Positions 23,677 to 32,490 of a stretch of DNA of 48,135 nt are shown here, in pieces. The stretch comes from Acidilobaceae archaeon (lineage in GTDB: Archaea > Thermoproteota > Thermoprotei_A > Sulfolobales > Acidilobaceae). The stretch is taken from the NCBI GenBank assembly GCA_027080775.1, contig JALWPV010000066.1, positions 1 through 48,135 on the forward strand, given 5' to 3'. Both the position numbers and the translations under genes were made by a program. A model generated the notes under the pieces. That model was not told the DNA's origin and did no database searches. It worked only from the letters and a program-made list of their open reading frames with translations. Position 1 is the stretch's first letter, and each line of letters opens with the position of its first letter.

Positions 23677-24756
23677 ATGGCATCCAAGAGGGTTGCAGTC
23701 GTAGGCCTGGGGATCGTGGGGCTCCTAGCGGCCCTTGAGGCCCTCGACAGGGGCTACAAGGTGGAGGCCTACGAGGCCTACGAGGCGCTCGGCAGGGGGG
23801 CGAGCGGGCACAACGCTGGCGTTATACACGTCCTCCAGCCCCCCTTCATTAATAGGAAGGCCAGGCTCGCCAGGAGGGCCAACAGGCTTTTCGACTCGAT
23901 AGCCTCCAGGGCCGGCTTCAGGCTCAGGAGGCTGCCCGGCCTCATAGTATACAGGGGCAACAGGGAGCGACTGCTGGCTATGGGGGCTGCGGGCGTCCTG
24001 AGGATCCTGGGCTACCCCGTGAGGCTCGTCGGGCAGGGGGTCTTCAGGGATTTATGCCCCTCCTCCGAGGCCCGCGTCGACGGCGCGATCCTCGTCGAGG
24101 GCTACGGGACCGTGGTACCCTGGGAGGCCGTTAGGGCCATTGGAGACCTTGTGGCTTCCATGGGGGCCGAGATCCACTACTCCACGGAGGTCGAGGAGGT
24201 CAGGCCAGCCCGGGGTGGCAGGGGCCCCATAGTGAGGAGTCCCCTGGGCGATAGGGAGTATGACGCCGTAGTCGTGGCCGCGGGGGCCGACACCGCCAGG
24301 CTCGCCAGGCAGGCTGGCCTCAGGCCTCCCAGGATGGGCTACTACAAGGGCGTAATGGCCCTGGCGAGGCTCGACTGCCGCGCCGTGGCAGCACCACTAG
24401 TCTCCAGGACCCGCTCCAGGGAGACCAAGGGCGGGGGCGTCATACCATGGCCCACGGGCGAGGTGCTCCTCGGCCCCACCTTCCAGGCCACGAGGGATCC
24501 CTGGGACACGAGCTACACCCGGGGCGACCTAGAGGCCACTGCGGGCCTCTACACCAGCGTGCTGGGCTTCGCACCCGAGCCGCACGCGGGCTTCGCGGGG
24601 ACTAGGGTTAAGAACCTCGAGAGGGACGACTTCTACACGGAGGCCAGGAGGGGGGTGGCCTTCCTGGGCGCCATAGACAGCCCGGGCTTCACGTCATCGC
24701 CCCTCCTGGCCAGGTGGGCCCTGGAGGCGGCCCTCGCCGGGGGTGGTGGGCCCTGA
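23677..24756 (+). CDS. FAD-dependent oxidoreductase, GlpA/DAO family (probable glycerol-3-phosphate dehydrogenase)
   Basis: Flavoenzyme of 359 residues starting at ATG 23677. The Rossmann motif VAVVGLGIVGLLAALEAL is followed by GRGASGHNAGVIH, the FAD-contact region of the DAO family, and the C-terminal half ends with GVAFLGAIDSPGFTSSPLLARWALEAAL. It lacks the C-terminal Fe-S/BFD extension of bacterial GlpA, as is known for crenarchaeal glycerol-3-phosphate dehydrogenases. L-2-hydroxyglutarate oxidase-like function is an alternative. The gene is divergent from the kinase operon with a shared TATA element. Confidence 0.85.
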   Translation: MASKRVAVVGLGIVGLLAALEALDRGYKVEAYEAYEALGRGASGHNAGVIHVLQPPFINRKARLARRANRLFDSIASRAGFRLRRLPGLIVYRGNRERLLAMGAAGVLRILGYPVRLVGQGVFRDLCPSSEARVDGAILVEGYGTVVPWEAVRAIGDLVASMGAEIHYSTEVEEVRPARGGRGPIVRSPLGDREYDAVVVAAGADTARLARQAGLRPPRMGYYKGVMALARLDCRAVAAPLVSRTRSRETKGGGVIPWPTGEVLLGPTFQATRDPWDTSYTRGDLEATAGLYTSVLGFAPEPHAGFAGTRVKNLERDDFYTEARRGVAFLGAIDSPGFTSSPLLARWALEAALAGGGGP

Positions 24757-25385
24757 GGCCTAGAACACTGGGAGCCTGCATCCTCAGCCTCTCGCTCGCC
24801 GCGATACTCCTAGCCTGGGCGGTCATAGGGGCCTCCTGGAGCCTCAACTCGGATTGGTTCGTCTTCACGCGCGACGCCTTCAGCGACCTCGGCGGGGCTA
24901 GGAGCTGCTGCCCGGGCCTCTACAACTACGGCCTCATGGGCGTCGGCTCTATCATAGTAGTGCTCGGCTACTGCATCGCCCTCGCGGCACCCTCTAAGCT
25001 GGAGGTGGCCGGCGGGGCCTACGTGGCCCTCGCCGGGGTATTCCTGGGGCTCATAGGCTACTACCACGCAGGCACGAGGCCCCACGTCTTCGTTTCGACA
25101 TGGTTCTTCCTCCAGATGGACGTTGGGCTGGCCCTCGTCGCGGCAGGCCTCACGAGGAGGAGGGCTGGCGGCCTAGCCTTCCCAGCGCTCCTCGCCTCTA
25201 TGGAGGCCTTCCCCGTGGCCGCCCTAGTGGGGGTCCTCGTCGGCTGGCCTAGCGCGGCGGTACTGGAGGCCTATGGTGTGCTAGTGATAGACGCGGTCGT
25301 GCTTATGATCTCGGCCGAGTACTATAGGGGGCTAGCCGCCGCCCACGGCCCTGCCCCTCAGGCAGTCGGGCCAGGGGCTCGTTGA
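24714..25385 (+). CDS. DUF998-family integral membrane protein
   Basis: Six-helix membrane protein of 223 residues. The pattern with a long loop SLNSDWFVFTRDAFSDLG after the first helix, then NYGLMGVGSIIVVLG and GYYHAGTRPHVFVSTWFF, matches DUF998 proteins, which have no settled function. The GTG start at 24714 overlaps the previous gene by 43 nt; no better start is seen before the first helix (a CTG at 24753 would be nonstandard). The C-terminus overlaps the converging membrane protein gene. Context hints at a link with glycerol or its products, but this is weak. Confidence 0.75.
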   Translation: MGPGGGPRRGWWALRPRTLGACILSLSLAAILLAWAVIGASWSLNSDWFVFTRDAFSDLGGARSCCPGLYNYGLMGVGSIIVVLGYCIALAAPSKLEVAGGAYVALAGVFLGLIGYYHAGTRPHVFVSTWFFLQMDVGLALVAAGLTRRRAGGLAFPALLASMEAFPVAALVGVLVGWPSAAVLEAYGVLVIDAVVLMISAEYYRGLAAAHGPAPQAVGPGAR

Positions 25386-26528
25386 GGCCCTCTTGAGCAC
25401 CGTTATATTGTAGGCCGGGTGCACCTCAGCCCACATGCCGTGGTCGGTGTCTACCACGTAGACGCCTGTGACCCTCACGATGTCGCCGGGGCATACTCCT
25501 CCGCCTATAGGGCCCAGGACCCTGAAGTGGTCGTGTGGCACGACCTCCACGTGCAGCGCCCCTCTCCTGAGCACCTCGTTGCCCAGTGAGAGTATTGCCC
25601 CCGAGGAGTTGATTATCTTGACGTCGAAGCAGTAGTCTCCGTCATCCTCTATCTTCGGCGCGCCCACCACCCTGCCAGTAACGGTGACGCACCCCTCGAC
25701 TATCCGCAGCCTAGCCGGGTCGTGAGTGTACCTGAACACATTGCTAGTGGACTGGCAGGGCCCCGTCGAGGACTGGGCCCAGCGCTGTGGGCCCCAGCTG
25801 TGGGGCTCGAAGGGGTAGAGCGAGACCTTCAGGTTGTATGAGAGCGGCGTCCCGCCCAGCGCAAGCCCGGAGGCAGCCACGGCGAGGGCGAGGGCCGCGG
25901 CGCCTAGGGCCGTAGCGCCGTGGGGCCTGGCTACCGCGGCGCCCAGAGCCAGGGCGGCCACGGCTCCAGCGGCGAGGCTTGGGAGGGAGAGGAAGGCGTA
26001 GGCCCCGAAGTAATACGCAGCCAGGCCAGCGAGTGAGGCGGTGAGGCCCAGCGCTGGGGCCCAACCGTGCCTCCGGGCTTCTAGGGTGGTGTAGTGGTAG
26101 GCATAGTAGGCGTAGGGCGCTAGTAGCAACTCGTAGATTGCCAGGCCGGCGTGTATGCCGTCGTTCCCATAGTAGAGTATTGCTATTGTAAGGGCGACTA
26201 GCTGGTCCACCCCGGCTAGAAGGAAGGCCTCCCCCAGGGCCCCCAGGCGCCCCCGGAGCCTCGCCGCTACATAGACCAGAGGAGTCCTGAGGGCGAGGCT
26301 CGCCGCTGGCACTAGCGTGAAGGCGGCCCTAGTCTCAGCTATTACCGCGAGGGCTGCGGCGTGGGCCGTGGCGAAGAGAGCGGCCGCCATGGCTGGTGGG
26401 AAGGCCAGCACGGCGTAGTACATGGCGGCGTAGACGAGGCCGTAGCCGACCAGTATGCCGGGGGCGTTGGCCATCAATGATATCCCGGCGAATGCTAGGA
26501 TCGCGTAGAGGGCGGCTCGAGCCTTCAA
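25332..26528 (-). CDS. membrane protein with C-terminal OB-like extracytoplasmic domain
   Basis: Protein of about 398 residues from TTG 26528. The first ~265 residues hold eight or nine membrane helices rich in Ala, Leu and Tyr. The last ~130 residues are external: VTVTGRVVG, DDGDYCFDVKI, LHVEVVPHDHF, and CPGDIVRVTGVYVVDTDHGMWAEVHP. This pattern of G-D-x-V-x-V-T-G-x-Y-V-x-D-x-x-H-G-W-x-E-x-H-P occurs in secreted bacterial and archaeal proteins and looks like an OB-type barrel. The frame is open another 309 nt upstream, but that part overlaps pcp and lacks structure. Function unknown. Confidence 0.7.
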   Translation of the reverse strand: MKARAALYAILAFAGISLMANAPGILVGYGLVYAAMYYAVLAFPPAMAAALFATAHAAALAVIAETRAAFTLVPAASLALRTPLVYVAARLRGRLGALGEAFLLAGVDQLVALTIAILYYGNDGIHAGLAIYELLLAPYAYYAYHYTTLEARRHGWAPALGLTASLAGLAAYYFGAYAFLSLPSLAAGAVAALALGAAVARPHGATALGAAALALAVAASGLALGGTPLSYNLKVSLYPFEPHSWGPQRWAQSSTGPCQSTSNVFRYTHDPARLRIVEGCVTVTGRVVGAPKIEDDGDYCFDVKIINSSGAILSLGNEVLRRGALHVEVVPHDHFRVLGPIGGGVCPGDIVRVTGVYVVDTDHGMWAEVHPAYNITVLKRASTSPWPDCLRGRAVGGG

Positions 26529-26581
26529 GCAGCACGCCCCCGTGCAGGGCGGGTTATGGGTGGGATAAAACGGGGAGCCCC

Positions 26582-27208
26582 CTAAGCGTACCAGGAGGGC
26601 TGGCCCCCCAGGGACTCCTCTATGATGCACTCCACGAGCTCCACCATGAGGTTGATGGGGAGGCTGTTCTCGAGGCCTAGGCGGAGGGCTAGGGTTGAGT
26701 GGGGTGGCACGTGCAGGAAGCCGCCTAGCCTGCCCCGCTCCGAGGCCCACCTCATGACGAGGTAGCCTAGGGTGTTGCAGAGGTATGAGCCTATCCCAAC
26801 GCTGACCCGCAGGGGTAGCCCGCGGTGACCTGTGCATTCCCTGTGGATCCTGCGGAGGGGCAGCCTGGCGTGCACGACTGGGGGGCCGCTGGGGTCTATG
26901 GGCTCCACGCTGGCCTTGAAGCCGTCAACATCCGGGGCCTCGAAGTGCATCAGGTTGGCGGCTGCCGCTTCGAGGACGGGCCTCGAGGCCGCCGGGTTGA
27001 GGCCCACGCCGAGGGCCAGCTCGGGGTCGGCCTCCTCGAGGAGCCTTGGCACCCTCTCCCTGACCTCGCTGGCCGAGACCCTCAGGCTGACGCCGGTGAC
27101 CCTGCAGCCCCCTATTGTGGAGCCGTTGAGCCCCAGGGCTATCTCCTCGGCGGGGTTATGGGTGTAGGGGCCGAAGCTTGAGTAGCCGAGCACGAGTACC
27201 CTGCACAT
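26582..27208 (-). CDS. pcp: pyroglutamyl-peptidase I
   Basis: Cysteine peptidase (family C15) that removes N-terminal pyroglutamate from peptides in the cytosol. All 208 residues fit the family (about 200-215). The catalytic triad is seen at the usual spacing: Glu80 in VLEAAAANL, Cys144 in GSYLCNTLGY, and His166 in GFLHVP. GYSSFGPYTHNPAEEIA is the N-terminal signature. The start is ATG 27208, eight bases after the dehydratase gene, so the two are probably transcribed together. Confidence 0.95.
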   Translation of the reverse strand: MCRVLVLGYSSFGPYTHNPAEEIALGLNGSTIGGCRVTGVSLRVSASEVRERVPRLLEEADPELALGVGLNPAASRPVLEAAAANLMHFEAPDVDGFKASVEPIDPSGPPVVHARLPLRRIHRECTGHRGLPLRVSVGIGSYLCNTLGYLVMRWASERGRLGGFLHVPPHSTLALRLGLENSLPINLMVELVECIIEESLGGQPSWYA

Positions 27209-27215
27209 GCCGGGG

Positions 27216-28673
27216 CTAGCCTCCTATGCCGGCTAGCCTCTTGGCGTTCTCGATGAGGCCCCCCACCTGCTCCCTGACGAGCCTGTTGAGTGCAACCCAC
27301 TGGGTTGCTGGGGGCCCGCCGCCCTGCACGAGGCCCACGAGGTGCGGGCCGGCGGTCCAGAGCTGTAGGAGCCTCATGGCCCTCAGCCTGTCCTCGGGGG
27401 AGTATGTGGGGTTGGCCTTCAGGGCCTCGGATACTAGGCTCCCCAGGCCGGGTATCGCGAGGTCCCTCGCGGAGGGGGCGTTCACCGTTATGCCGCCGCC
27501 TATCTCCGCTGCAGCCGCTATCGCCTCCTTGAGGTGGTCAACCGCCTCGAGCTTGGCTATGTTGGCGAGTGTGAAGTCCGGTATGTAGGCGCCGCTCGGG
27601 TGCCTCCACCCTTTCACCGCCGCAGCGAGGCCGGGGGCGTAGGCTGCCTCGCCGTGCCTCTTTATCTCCGCCAGCTTCTGCTGGATGTACCTAGCCCCCA
27701 GGACCCCGTTGGCGTCCGCGGCGAGGGCCGCTGCCCCGAGTACCACGTCGGCGAAGGCGGCCTTGCAGCCGGCACCCGCCGCGCGGTGGTGGGCCACGAA
27801 GTACTCGACGATTTTACCCGTGAACTCCGCCTCGCCAGCGAGGAACACGCGCTCGCGGGGCACGAATACGTCGTCGAATATCACTAGGTAGGTGCTCCTG
27901 TGGCCGTAGGGCACGGGGTAGTCCAGCTCCACGCCTAGGTCCCTCGAGATCTTCCTCAGGGCGTCGAAGGAGTTCCAGGAGGAGACGAAGTAGACCCCCT
28001 CGGTATCCGGCGTGACGGCGAAGGCTACGGCGTATTCCTCCTCCCCCGGGCCGAGGGCCCTCGTCGGGACAACCAGTATCTCGTCGGCGAGGGCGGCCCC
28101 GCTTATGTGCATCTTGGCCCCCCTGACCACTATGCCGTCCCTCCTCCTCTCGACGATGTGCACGTAGGATAGTGGGCTGTCCCTGAGCTCCCCGGGCCTC
28201 TTGCTCCTGTCGCCTTTCACGTCAGTCATGGCCGTAGCCACGACGAGGTCCCCCCGCTGGAGGCCTCTCAGGTACTCGGTGAACCTCCTGTGGTAGTCCG
28301 TCCCATGCTTCTCGTCGACCTCGTAGGTCGCGGCGTAGAGGGCGTTTATCCCATCGTGGCCCGTGCACCTGTAGTTGCAGTTGCCCACGTGGTAGTTGAC
28401 TATCCTCTGGGACTCGACCCTCTTGACGAGATCCTCGACACTAGACTCCACGTGTAGGAACCTGCTAACCTCATCACCGTCAAGCCCCCTGGCCGTCAGG
28501 ATCCCCCTATACTCCTCCCGGAGGGTCAGCTCATAGACTCTCTTCAGGGTCTCCACGACAGGCCTCGTCACGGGGTGCTCGAGGGGGTCATCCACGGGCT
28601 CACCGGCCACGTAGAACTTAACCCTCCTCGAGGACACCCGCCTAACGTACTCCTCGGGCGTGGATAGGGCCAA
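27216..28673 (-). CDS. abfD: 4-hydroxybutyryl-CoA dehydratase
   Basis: Radical flavoenzyme with FAD and a [4Fe-4S] cluster that converts 4-hydroxybutyryl-CoA to crotonyl-CoA. The 485 residues carry Cys99 and Cys103 (HVGNCNYRCTGHD) and His296 and Cys303 (HHRAAGAGCK), which match the cluster ligands Cys99, Cys103, His292 and Cys299 of the Clostridium aminobutyricum enzyme. This separates it from plain 4-hydroxyphenylacetate hydroxylases. It is the key enzyme of the dicarboxylate/4-hydroxybutyrate CO2-fixation cycle of Desulfurococcales. The start is TTG 28673. Other cycle genes are not in this window. Confidence 0.93.
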   Translation of the reverse strand: MALSTPEEYVRRVSSRRVKFYVAGEPVDDPLEHPVTRPVVETLKRVYELTLREEYRGILTARGLDGDEVSRFLHVESSVEDLVKRVESQRIVNYHVGNCNYRCTGHDGINALYAATYEVDEKHGTDYHRRFTEYLRGLQRGDLVVATAMTDVKGDRSKRPGELRDSPLSYVHIVERRRDGIVVRGAKMHISGAALADEILVVPTRALGPGEEEYAVAFAVTPDTEGVYFVSSWNSFDALRKISRDLGVELDYPVPYGHRSTYLVIFDDVFVPRERVFLAGEAEFTGKIVEYFVAHHRAAGAGCKAAFADVVLGAAALAADANGVLGARYIQQKLAEIKRHGEAAYAPGLAAAVKGWRHPSGAYIPDFTLANIAKLEAVDHLKEAIAAAAEIGGGITVNAPSARDLAIPGLGSLVSEALKANPTYSPEDRLRAMRLLQLWTAGPHLVGLVQGGGPPATQWVALNRLVREQVGGLIENAKRLAGIGG

Positions 28674-28717
28674 CTAGGACACCTCGGGCACTATCCGATA
28701 GGGCATGTGTATGGCTG

Positions 28718-28727
28718 TGATATATCA
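28718..28727. promoter_or_regulatory. palindrome TGATATATCA between abfD and pyrF
   Basis: The 10-bp palindrome TGATATATCA lies in the 131-nt divergent region. It contains a TATA core and may be a promoter or operator for the dehydratase gene, about 49 nt upstream of its start. The rest of the region shows no gene. Confidence 0.35.
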
Positions 28728-28766
28728 GCGTGTGATTACCGGGGGCCTATGCGCGGCCGTGCACCC

Positions 28767-28772
28767 TTTTAA
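28767..28772 (+). promoter_or_regulatory. TATA-like box for the pyr operon
   Basis: CCTTTTAACCC, with TTTTAA at 28767-28772, centred 35 nt before GTG 28805. It would start a transcript with a leader of about nine bases. Confidence 0.45.
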
Positions 28773-28804
28773 CCCGCCCCACCTGGAGGCACCGGCAGGG
28801 CTTC

Positions 28805-29461
28805 GTGCCTCTGATAGTGGCCGTTGATAGGGTGGTGGACCCCGAGGTCCTCCGCGGCCTCTGCGAGGGCGTCAACGGCATAGACGGCGTCAAGGTGGGC
28901 CTCCCGGCAGTCCTGCGCGGGGGCCTCGAGTGGGCCTCGAGGATAGCTGGTGCCTGCAGCGGGTTGAGGGTCCTCGACTACAAGCTGGCCGATGTGGAGC
29001 ACGTTATGAGGCTAACCGTTGAGCCGTTCCTGGAGAGCTACAACGTGTTCATAGCACACTCGTTCGTGGGAGCCCACGGCGCTCTCCTAGGCCTCAAGGA
29101 GCTGCTCGATGATAGGGGGGCGAAGCTGGCGCTCGTTGCCTCGATGAGCCATGAGGGCTCCATGGAGGTCTACGACAAGGCGTCCCCCTGGGTTGAGGAG
29201 GTCATTAGGAGGGTTGATCCCTGGGGCCTCATAGCCCCCGCCACTAGGCCATCCCTAGTCAGGAGGCTCAGGGGGAGGTTCCCGGGGAAGGCGATACTAT
29301 CACCGGGGGTCGGGGCCCAAGGCGCCCGGCCGGGGAGCGCGCTCTGCGCTGGCGCCGATTACGAGATAGTGGGTAGGGCAATCATGGATTCCCGGGACCC
29401 CCGGGCGTCGGCTGAGTCCATAGTTGAGGCGCAGGAGGTGGCCCTGCGTGCCTGTAGATAG
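28805..29461 (+). CDS. pyrF: orotidine 5'-phosphate decarboxylase
   Basis: Last enzyme of UMP synthesis: decarboxylates OMP to UMP. The 218 residues fit archaeal PyrF. The catalytic motif D-x-K-x-x-D is seen as LDYKLADV with Asp58, Lys60 and Asp63; the opening LIVAVDR and the closing ILSPGVGAQG and YEIVGRAIM are the phosphate-binding signatures. The start is GTG 28805. Its end overlaps the pyrE start by 14 nt, so it leads a translationally coupled operon pyrF-pyrE-pyrB-pyrI. Confidence 0.96.
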   Translation: MPLIVAVDRVVDPEVLRGLCEGVNGIDGVKVGLPAVLRGGLEWASRIAGACSGLRVLDYKLADVEHVMRLTVEPFLESYNVFIAHSFVGAHGALLGLKELLDDRGAKLALVASMSHEGSMEVYDKASPWVEEVIRRVDPWGLIAPATRPSLVRRLRGRFPGKAILSPGVGAQGARPGSALCAGADYEIVGRAIMDSRDPRASAESIVEAQEVALRACR

Positions 29462-30053
29462 AGGCATCGTGGAGCTGATCGTATCCATCGGAGCCGTGAA
29501 GCTGGGCGAGTTCACCCTGGCCAGCGGCGCGCGGAGCAGCGTCTACGTGGACCTCAGGGAGTTCCCGATGCACCCAAGGGAGTTCAGGGAGGCCGTGAGG
29601 CGCATGGCCTCCAGGGCCGGGGAGCTTATGGGGTCCACTGGGGCCGAGGTCATCGCTGGCGTGGCAACGGGCGGCATCCCATGGGCCATAGGCGCGGCCC
29701 TGGAGCTGGGGGTGCCGGCGACCTACGTTAGGCCAGAGGCCAAGGGCCATGGCACCTCGAGGAGGGTCGAGGCCCGCGTTGCCGGTAGGAGGGTCCTGGT
29801 AGTGGATGACGTCGCCACGACCGGCGGCAGCCTGGCAGCGGCGATTGAGGCGTTGCGGGGGGCGGGCGCCTCAGTCAAGGCAGCCCTCGTAGTCGTGGAC
29901 AGGCTCCAGGGGGCCCGCGAGAGGCTCGCCGGCCTCGGGGTGCCCCTCTACAGCCTCGCAACCCTCCGCGATATACTCGAGTACATGGCTGGGAGGGGCC
30001 TCGGGGACCCCTACCTCCTTGAGAGGGCTCTTGCGGAGGTGGGAGCCCGTTGA
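29448..30053 (+). CDS. pyrE: orotate phosphoribosyltransferase
   Basis: Joins orotate and PRPP to OMP. The 201 residues from GTG 29448 show the PRPP-binding motif [15 protein letters not shown] (about 117-131), the flexible loop [12 protein letters not shown] and the N-terminal [19 protein letters not shown]. The GTG at 29448 lies 14 nt before the pyrF stop; an earlier in-frame start would add only arginine-rich residues unlike the family. Its stop overlaps the TTG start of pyrB (TTGA). Confidence 0.95.
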   Translation: MPVDRGIVELIVSIGAVKLGEFTLASGARSSVYVDLREFPMHPREFREAVRRMASRAGELMGSTGAEVIAGVATGGIPWAIGAALELGVPATYVRPEAKGHGTSRRVEARVAGRRVLVVDDVATTGGSLAAAIEALRGAGASVKAALVVVDRLQGARERLAGLGVPLYSLATLRDILEYMAGRGLGDPYLLERALAEVGAR

Positions 30054-30988
30054 GTGAGGGGTGGCTGGGTAGGGATGTGATTAGCATCCTCGACTTCGAC
30101 AGGGAGGACTTGGAGGTCCTCTTCGAGGAAGCGGATAGGATGAAGTCCCTGCTGGCAAACGGCTCGGTCCCCAAGACGCTCTCCGGTAGGATAGTGGCGC
30201 TAGCGTTCTTCGAGCCCTCAACCAGGACCAGGATGAGCTTCGAGGCCGCCGCGAAGAGGCTGGGAGCCGAGACCATAGGGTTCACCTCGGAGGAGGGCAT
30301 AAGCGTCGCCAAGGGCGAGAGCCTCGCCGACACGGTGAGGATGCTCGACTCCTACGCAGACCTCATAGTTTTGAGGCACCGCTACGAGGGCTCCGCACTC
30401 TACGCCGCCGAGATAGCCGTCCACCCCGTGATAAACGGCGGCGATGGGAGGCAGCACCACCCCACGCAGGCGATGCTCGACCTCTACACGGTGAGGGAGG
30501 CGCACGGCGTCATAGACGGCCTGACCTACGGGGTCCTCGGGGACCTGAGGTACGGCAGGGCGGCGACGAGCTTCATACTCTCGCTGGGCCTCTTCAAGCC
30601 GAGGAGGGTCTACCTGATAGCGCCCCCCAGCCTCGAGCCCCGCGCCGAGGTCATGATGCTCATAGAGAGGCTCGGCATACCCGCCGTGAAGGCCAGGCTG
30701 GAGGACGTGATAGGGGAGCTGGACGTGCTCTACGTGACCAGGATCCAGCGGGAGAGGTTCCCCGACCCCGAGGAGTACGAGAGGGTCCGCGGCGCCTACA
30801 GGGTGACACCCTCCACCCTGGAGGGGGCGAAGAGGGACCTCATAGTGATGCACCCCCTACCACGCGTTGATGAGATAGACCCCAGGGTGGACTCGACGCC
30901 CCACGCCTGGTACTTCAGGCAGGCCAGGAATGGGGTCCCGGTTAGGATGGCGCTACTCAACCTGGTCATGGGGGGTGGGGCCTCGTGA
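30050..30988 (+). CDS. pyrB: aspartate carbamoyltransferase, catalytic chain
   Basis: Condenses carbamoyl phosphate and aspartate, the committed step of pyrimidine synthesis. The 312 residues have the carbamoyl phosphate motif [13 protein letters not shown] (about 58-70), [21 protein letters not shown] (residues about 125-145), and the aspartate region with [11 protein letters not shown] and [10 protein letters not shown]. The start TTG 30050 overlaps the pyrE stop, and the stop overlaps the GTG of pyrI, so equal amounts of catalytic and regulatory chains are likely made by coupling. Confidence 0.96.
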   Translation: MSEGWLGRDVISILDFDREDLEVLFEEADRMKSLLANGSVPKTLSGRIVALAFFEPSTRTRMSFEAAAKRLGAETIGFTSEEGISVAKGESLADTVRMLDSYADLIVLRHRYEGSALYAAEIAVHPVINGGDGRQHHPTQAMLDLYTVREAHGVIDGLTYGVLGDLRYGRAATSFILSLGLFKPRRVYLIAPPSLEPRAEVMMLIERLGIPAVKARLEDVIGELDVLYVTRIQRERFPDPEEYERVRGAYRVTPSTLEGAKRDLIVMHPLPRVDEIDPRVDSTPHAWYFRQARNGVPVRMALLNLVMGGGAS

Positions 30989-31479
30989 GGAGCCCCGATG
31001 GAGAGGAGGGCCTCGTAGTCAGGAAGATAAGGCACGGCACGGTCATAGACCACATACCGGTGGGGAGGGCCCTAAGCGTGCTGAGGATCCTGGGTGTGAG
31101 CCTCACGGGCCCGCATAGGATAGCGGTCCTCATAAACGTTGAGAGCAGGAAGATCGGGAGGAAGGATATAGTCAAGATCGAGGGCCTGGAGCCGCGGCTC
31201 GAGGACCTCGACAGGATAGCCCTGGTTGCCCCGACAGCCACTATAAACGTTGTGAGGGACTACAGGGTCGTCGTCAAGAGGAAGGTGGAGCCCCCACGCG
31301 AGGTGCGCGGCATACTCAGGTGCGTCAACCCGACCTGTATAACCCGCCAGGAGAGGGAGCACGTCACGCCCCGCTTCGTGAGGGTGAGCCTCGAGCCCCT
31401 GGTCTACCAGTGCGTCTACTGCGGCAGCCTCCTGACTGAGAAAGAGATAGTGGAGCAGCTCACCGGCGGAGTAGGCTAG
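30985..31479 (+). CDS. pyrI: aspartate carbamoyltransferase, regulatory chain
   Basis: Regulatory subunit that binds nucleotide effectors and holds the catalytic trimers together. In 164 residues the zinc site is C-x4-C...C-x2-C at Cys113, Cys118, Cys143 and Cys146, matching the E. coli pattern. The N-terminal allosteric part has [17 protein letters not shown] and [17 protein letters not shown]. The start GTG 30985 overlaps the pyrB stop by four bases. The last 20 bases overlap the converging pyrD gene. Confidence 0.96.
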   Translation: MRSPDGEEGLVVRKIRHGTVIDHIPVGRALSVLRILGVSLTGPHRIAVLINVESRKIGRKDIVKIEGLEPRLEDLDRIALVAPTATINVVRDYRVVVKRKVEPPREVRGILRCVNPTCITRQEREHVTPRFVRVSLEPLVYQCVYCGSLLTEKEIVEQLTGGVG

Positions 31480-32425
31480 AGGCCTCCCTGGCTATGAGCC
31501 AGGGGGCCATGGGGCCCCTGTGGATGACGGCGCTTAGCACCTCCACGGCGTTCGCGCCGGCCTCGAGGGCCTCCAGGGCCCGGGCTCCATCGCTTATGCC
31601 CCCCACCGCTATGATAGTGAAGCCGCGGGGGCTCCAGCTCCTGAGTAGCCTAACCATCCTCAGAGTAACCGGGAAGAGCCGGGGCCCCCCTAGGCCAGCG
31701 TTGTAGCCGTCCACCCTGACCCTCAGGGTGTTCCCGGCGACTATGCCCGAGAAGCCGCAGGACCTGGCCAGGTCCAGGTAGCCCTCGAGCCTCCGCTCGT
31801 CTAGTGTGGGGGGTATCTTGAGGAGCACGGGCTTGCCCCTGGGCCTGAGGTGGTCGCATATGGCTGAGGCCACCTCGGGGTCCTCGAAGCTCCTATGGGC
31901 CTCCACGTTCGGGCAGCTAATGTTGACCTCCACCCAGTCCGCCACCGGCTCGACCGCCCTATAGACCCTCCCATAGCCCTCGGGCGTGAACGCCGCTACG
32001 TTGACCGCAACCGGCATCCCGGGGGGCCTCTCCCCGGAGAGCCTCTCAACCACGGGCCCGGGCCCGGGGCTCGGGAGGCCCAGCCTATTCAGGGTCCCAC
32101 CATCGGGGAGCCTGACAAGTATCTTCGGCTCCACGCCCTCGTAGGGCTCCGGCAGCACGCTCCCCACGACGTGGAAGCCAGCCCCCATAGCCCAGGCGAC
32201 CCAGAGGAGCCTGGCGTCCTTGTCGAGGCCTGCGGCTATGCCAACCAGGCTCTCCACCCTACGGCCCAGGATCTCGCCGTCAAGCCCCGGGGGCGGGGGC
32301 CGCCCGGAGGCCCTCGCTATAGCGTCTAGGAGCCACGCGGGCGTCGAGTGCAGGATCCTCCAGGCCCTCATGGGGCTCATGGAGTGCAGGATCCTCCACC
32401 CAAGCCCGAGCAGCGCCCCCACCAT
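31460..32425 (-). CDS. pyrD: dihydroorotate dehydrogenase, class 2-like
   Basis: FMN enzyme oxidising dihydroorotate to orotate. The 321 residues have VGIAAGLDKDARLL, VGSVLPEPYEG, NRLGLPSPG, VEVNISCPNVE, LLKIPPTLDE and IAVGGISDGARALEALEAGANAVEVLSA. The helical N-terminal extension before VGIAAGLDK and the NRLG motif point to the membrane-associated, quinone-using class 2. The start is ambiguous: the first 24 codons contain a 12-residue tandem duplication (WRILHS...). Met16 (MSPMRAW) may be the true start. It overlaps pyrI at its end and is divergent from pyrC. Confidence 0.93.
   Translation of the reverse strand: MVGALLGLGWRILHSMSPMRAWRILHSTPAWLLDAIARASGRPPPPGLDGEILGRRVESLVGIAAGLDKDARLLWVAWAMGAGFHVVGSVLPEPYEGVEPKILVRLPDGGTLNRLGLPSPGPGPVVERLSGERPPGMPVAVNVAAFTPEGYGRVYRAVEPVADWVEVNISCPNVEAHRSFEDPEVASAICDHLRPRGKPVLLKIPPTLDERRLEGYLDLARSCGFSGIVAGNTLRVRVDGYNAGLGGPRLFPVTLRMVRLLRSWSPRGFTIIAVGGISDGARALEALEAGANAVEVLSAVIHRGPMAPWLIAREASSLLRR
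32346..32398. repeat. 36-nt tandem duplication in the pyrD 5' end
   Basis: GAGTGCAGGATCCTCCA occurs at 32346-32362 and again at 32382-32398, a perfect 17-bp direct repeat with a 36-nt period. On the pyrD strand it encodes WRILHS twice, exactly 12 residues apart, with the linker MSPMRA between. This looks like a recent in-frame duplication at the N-terminus. Confidence 0.85.
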
Positions 32426-32490
32426 AGCCCGCCCCTAGGCTGGGGGCTGCGGGCTCCTAAGTAGGTGGGGTAACTCTCACTCCCCATGGG

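Noticed and set aside
26529-26837. N-terminal extension of the membrane protein to 501 residues
   Set aside because: The extra 103 residues overlap the pcp gene, are rich in Arg/Pro/His and precede the first membrane helix without sense. TTG 26528 was chosen.
30218-30853. Open frame of 211 codons antisense to pyrB
   Set aside because: It lies wholly inside pyrB and has no recognisable pattern or promoter.
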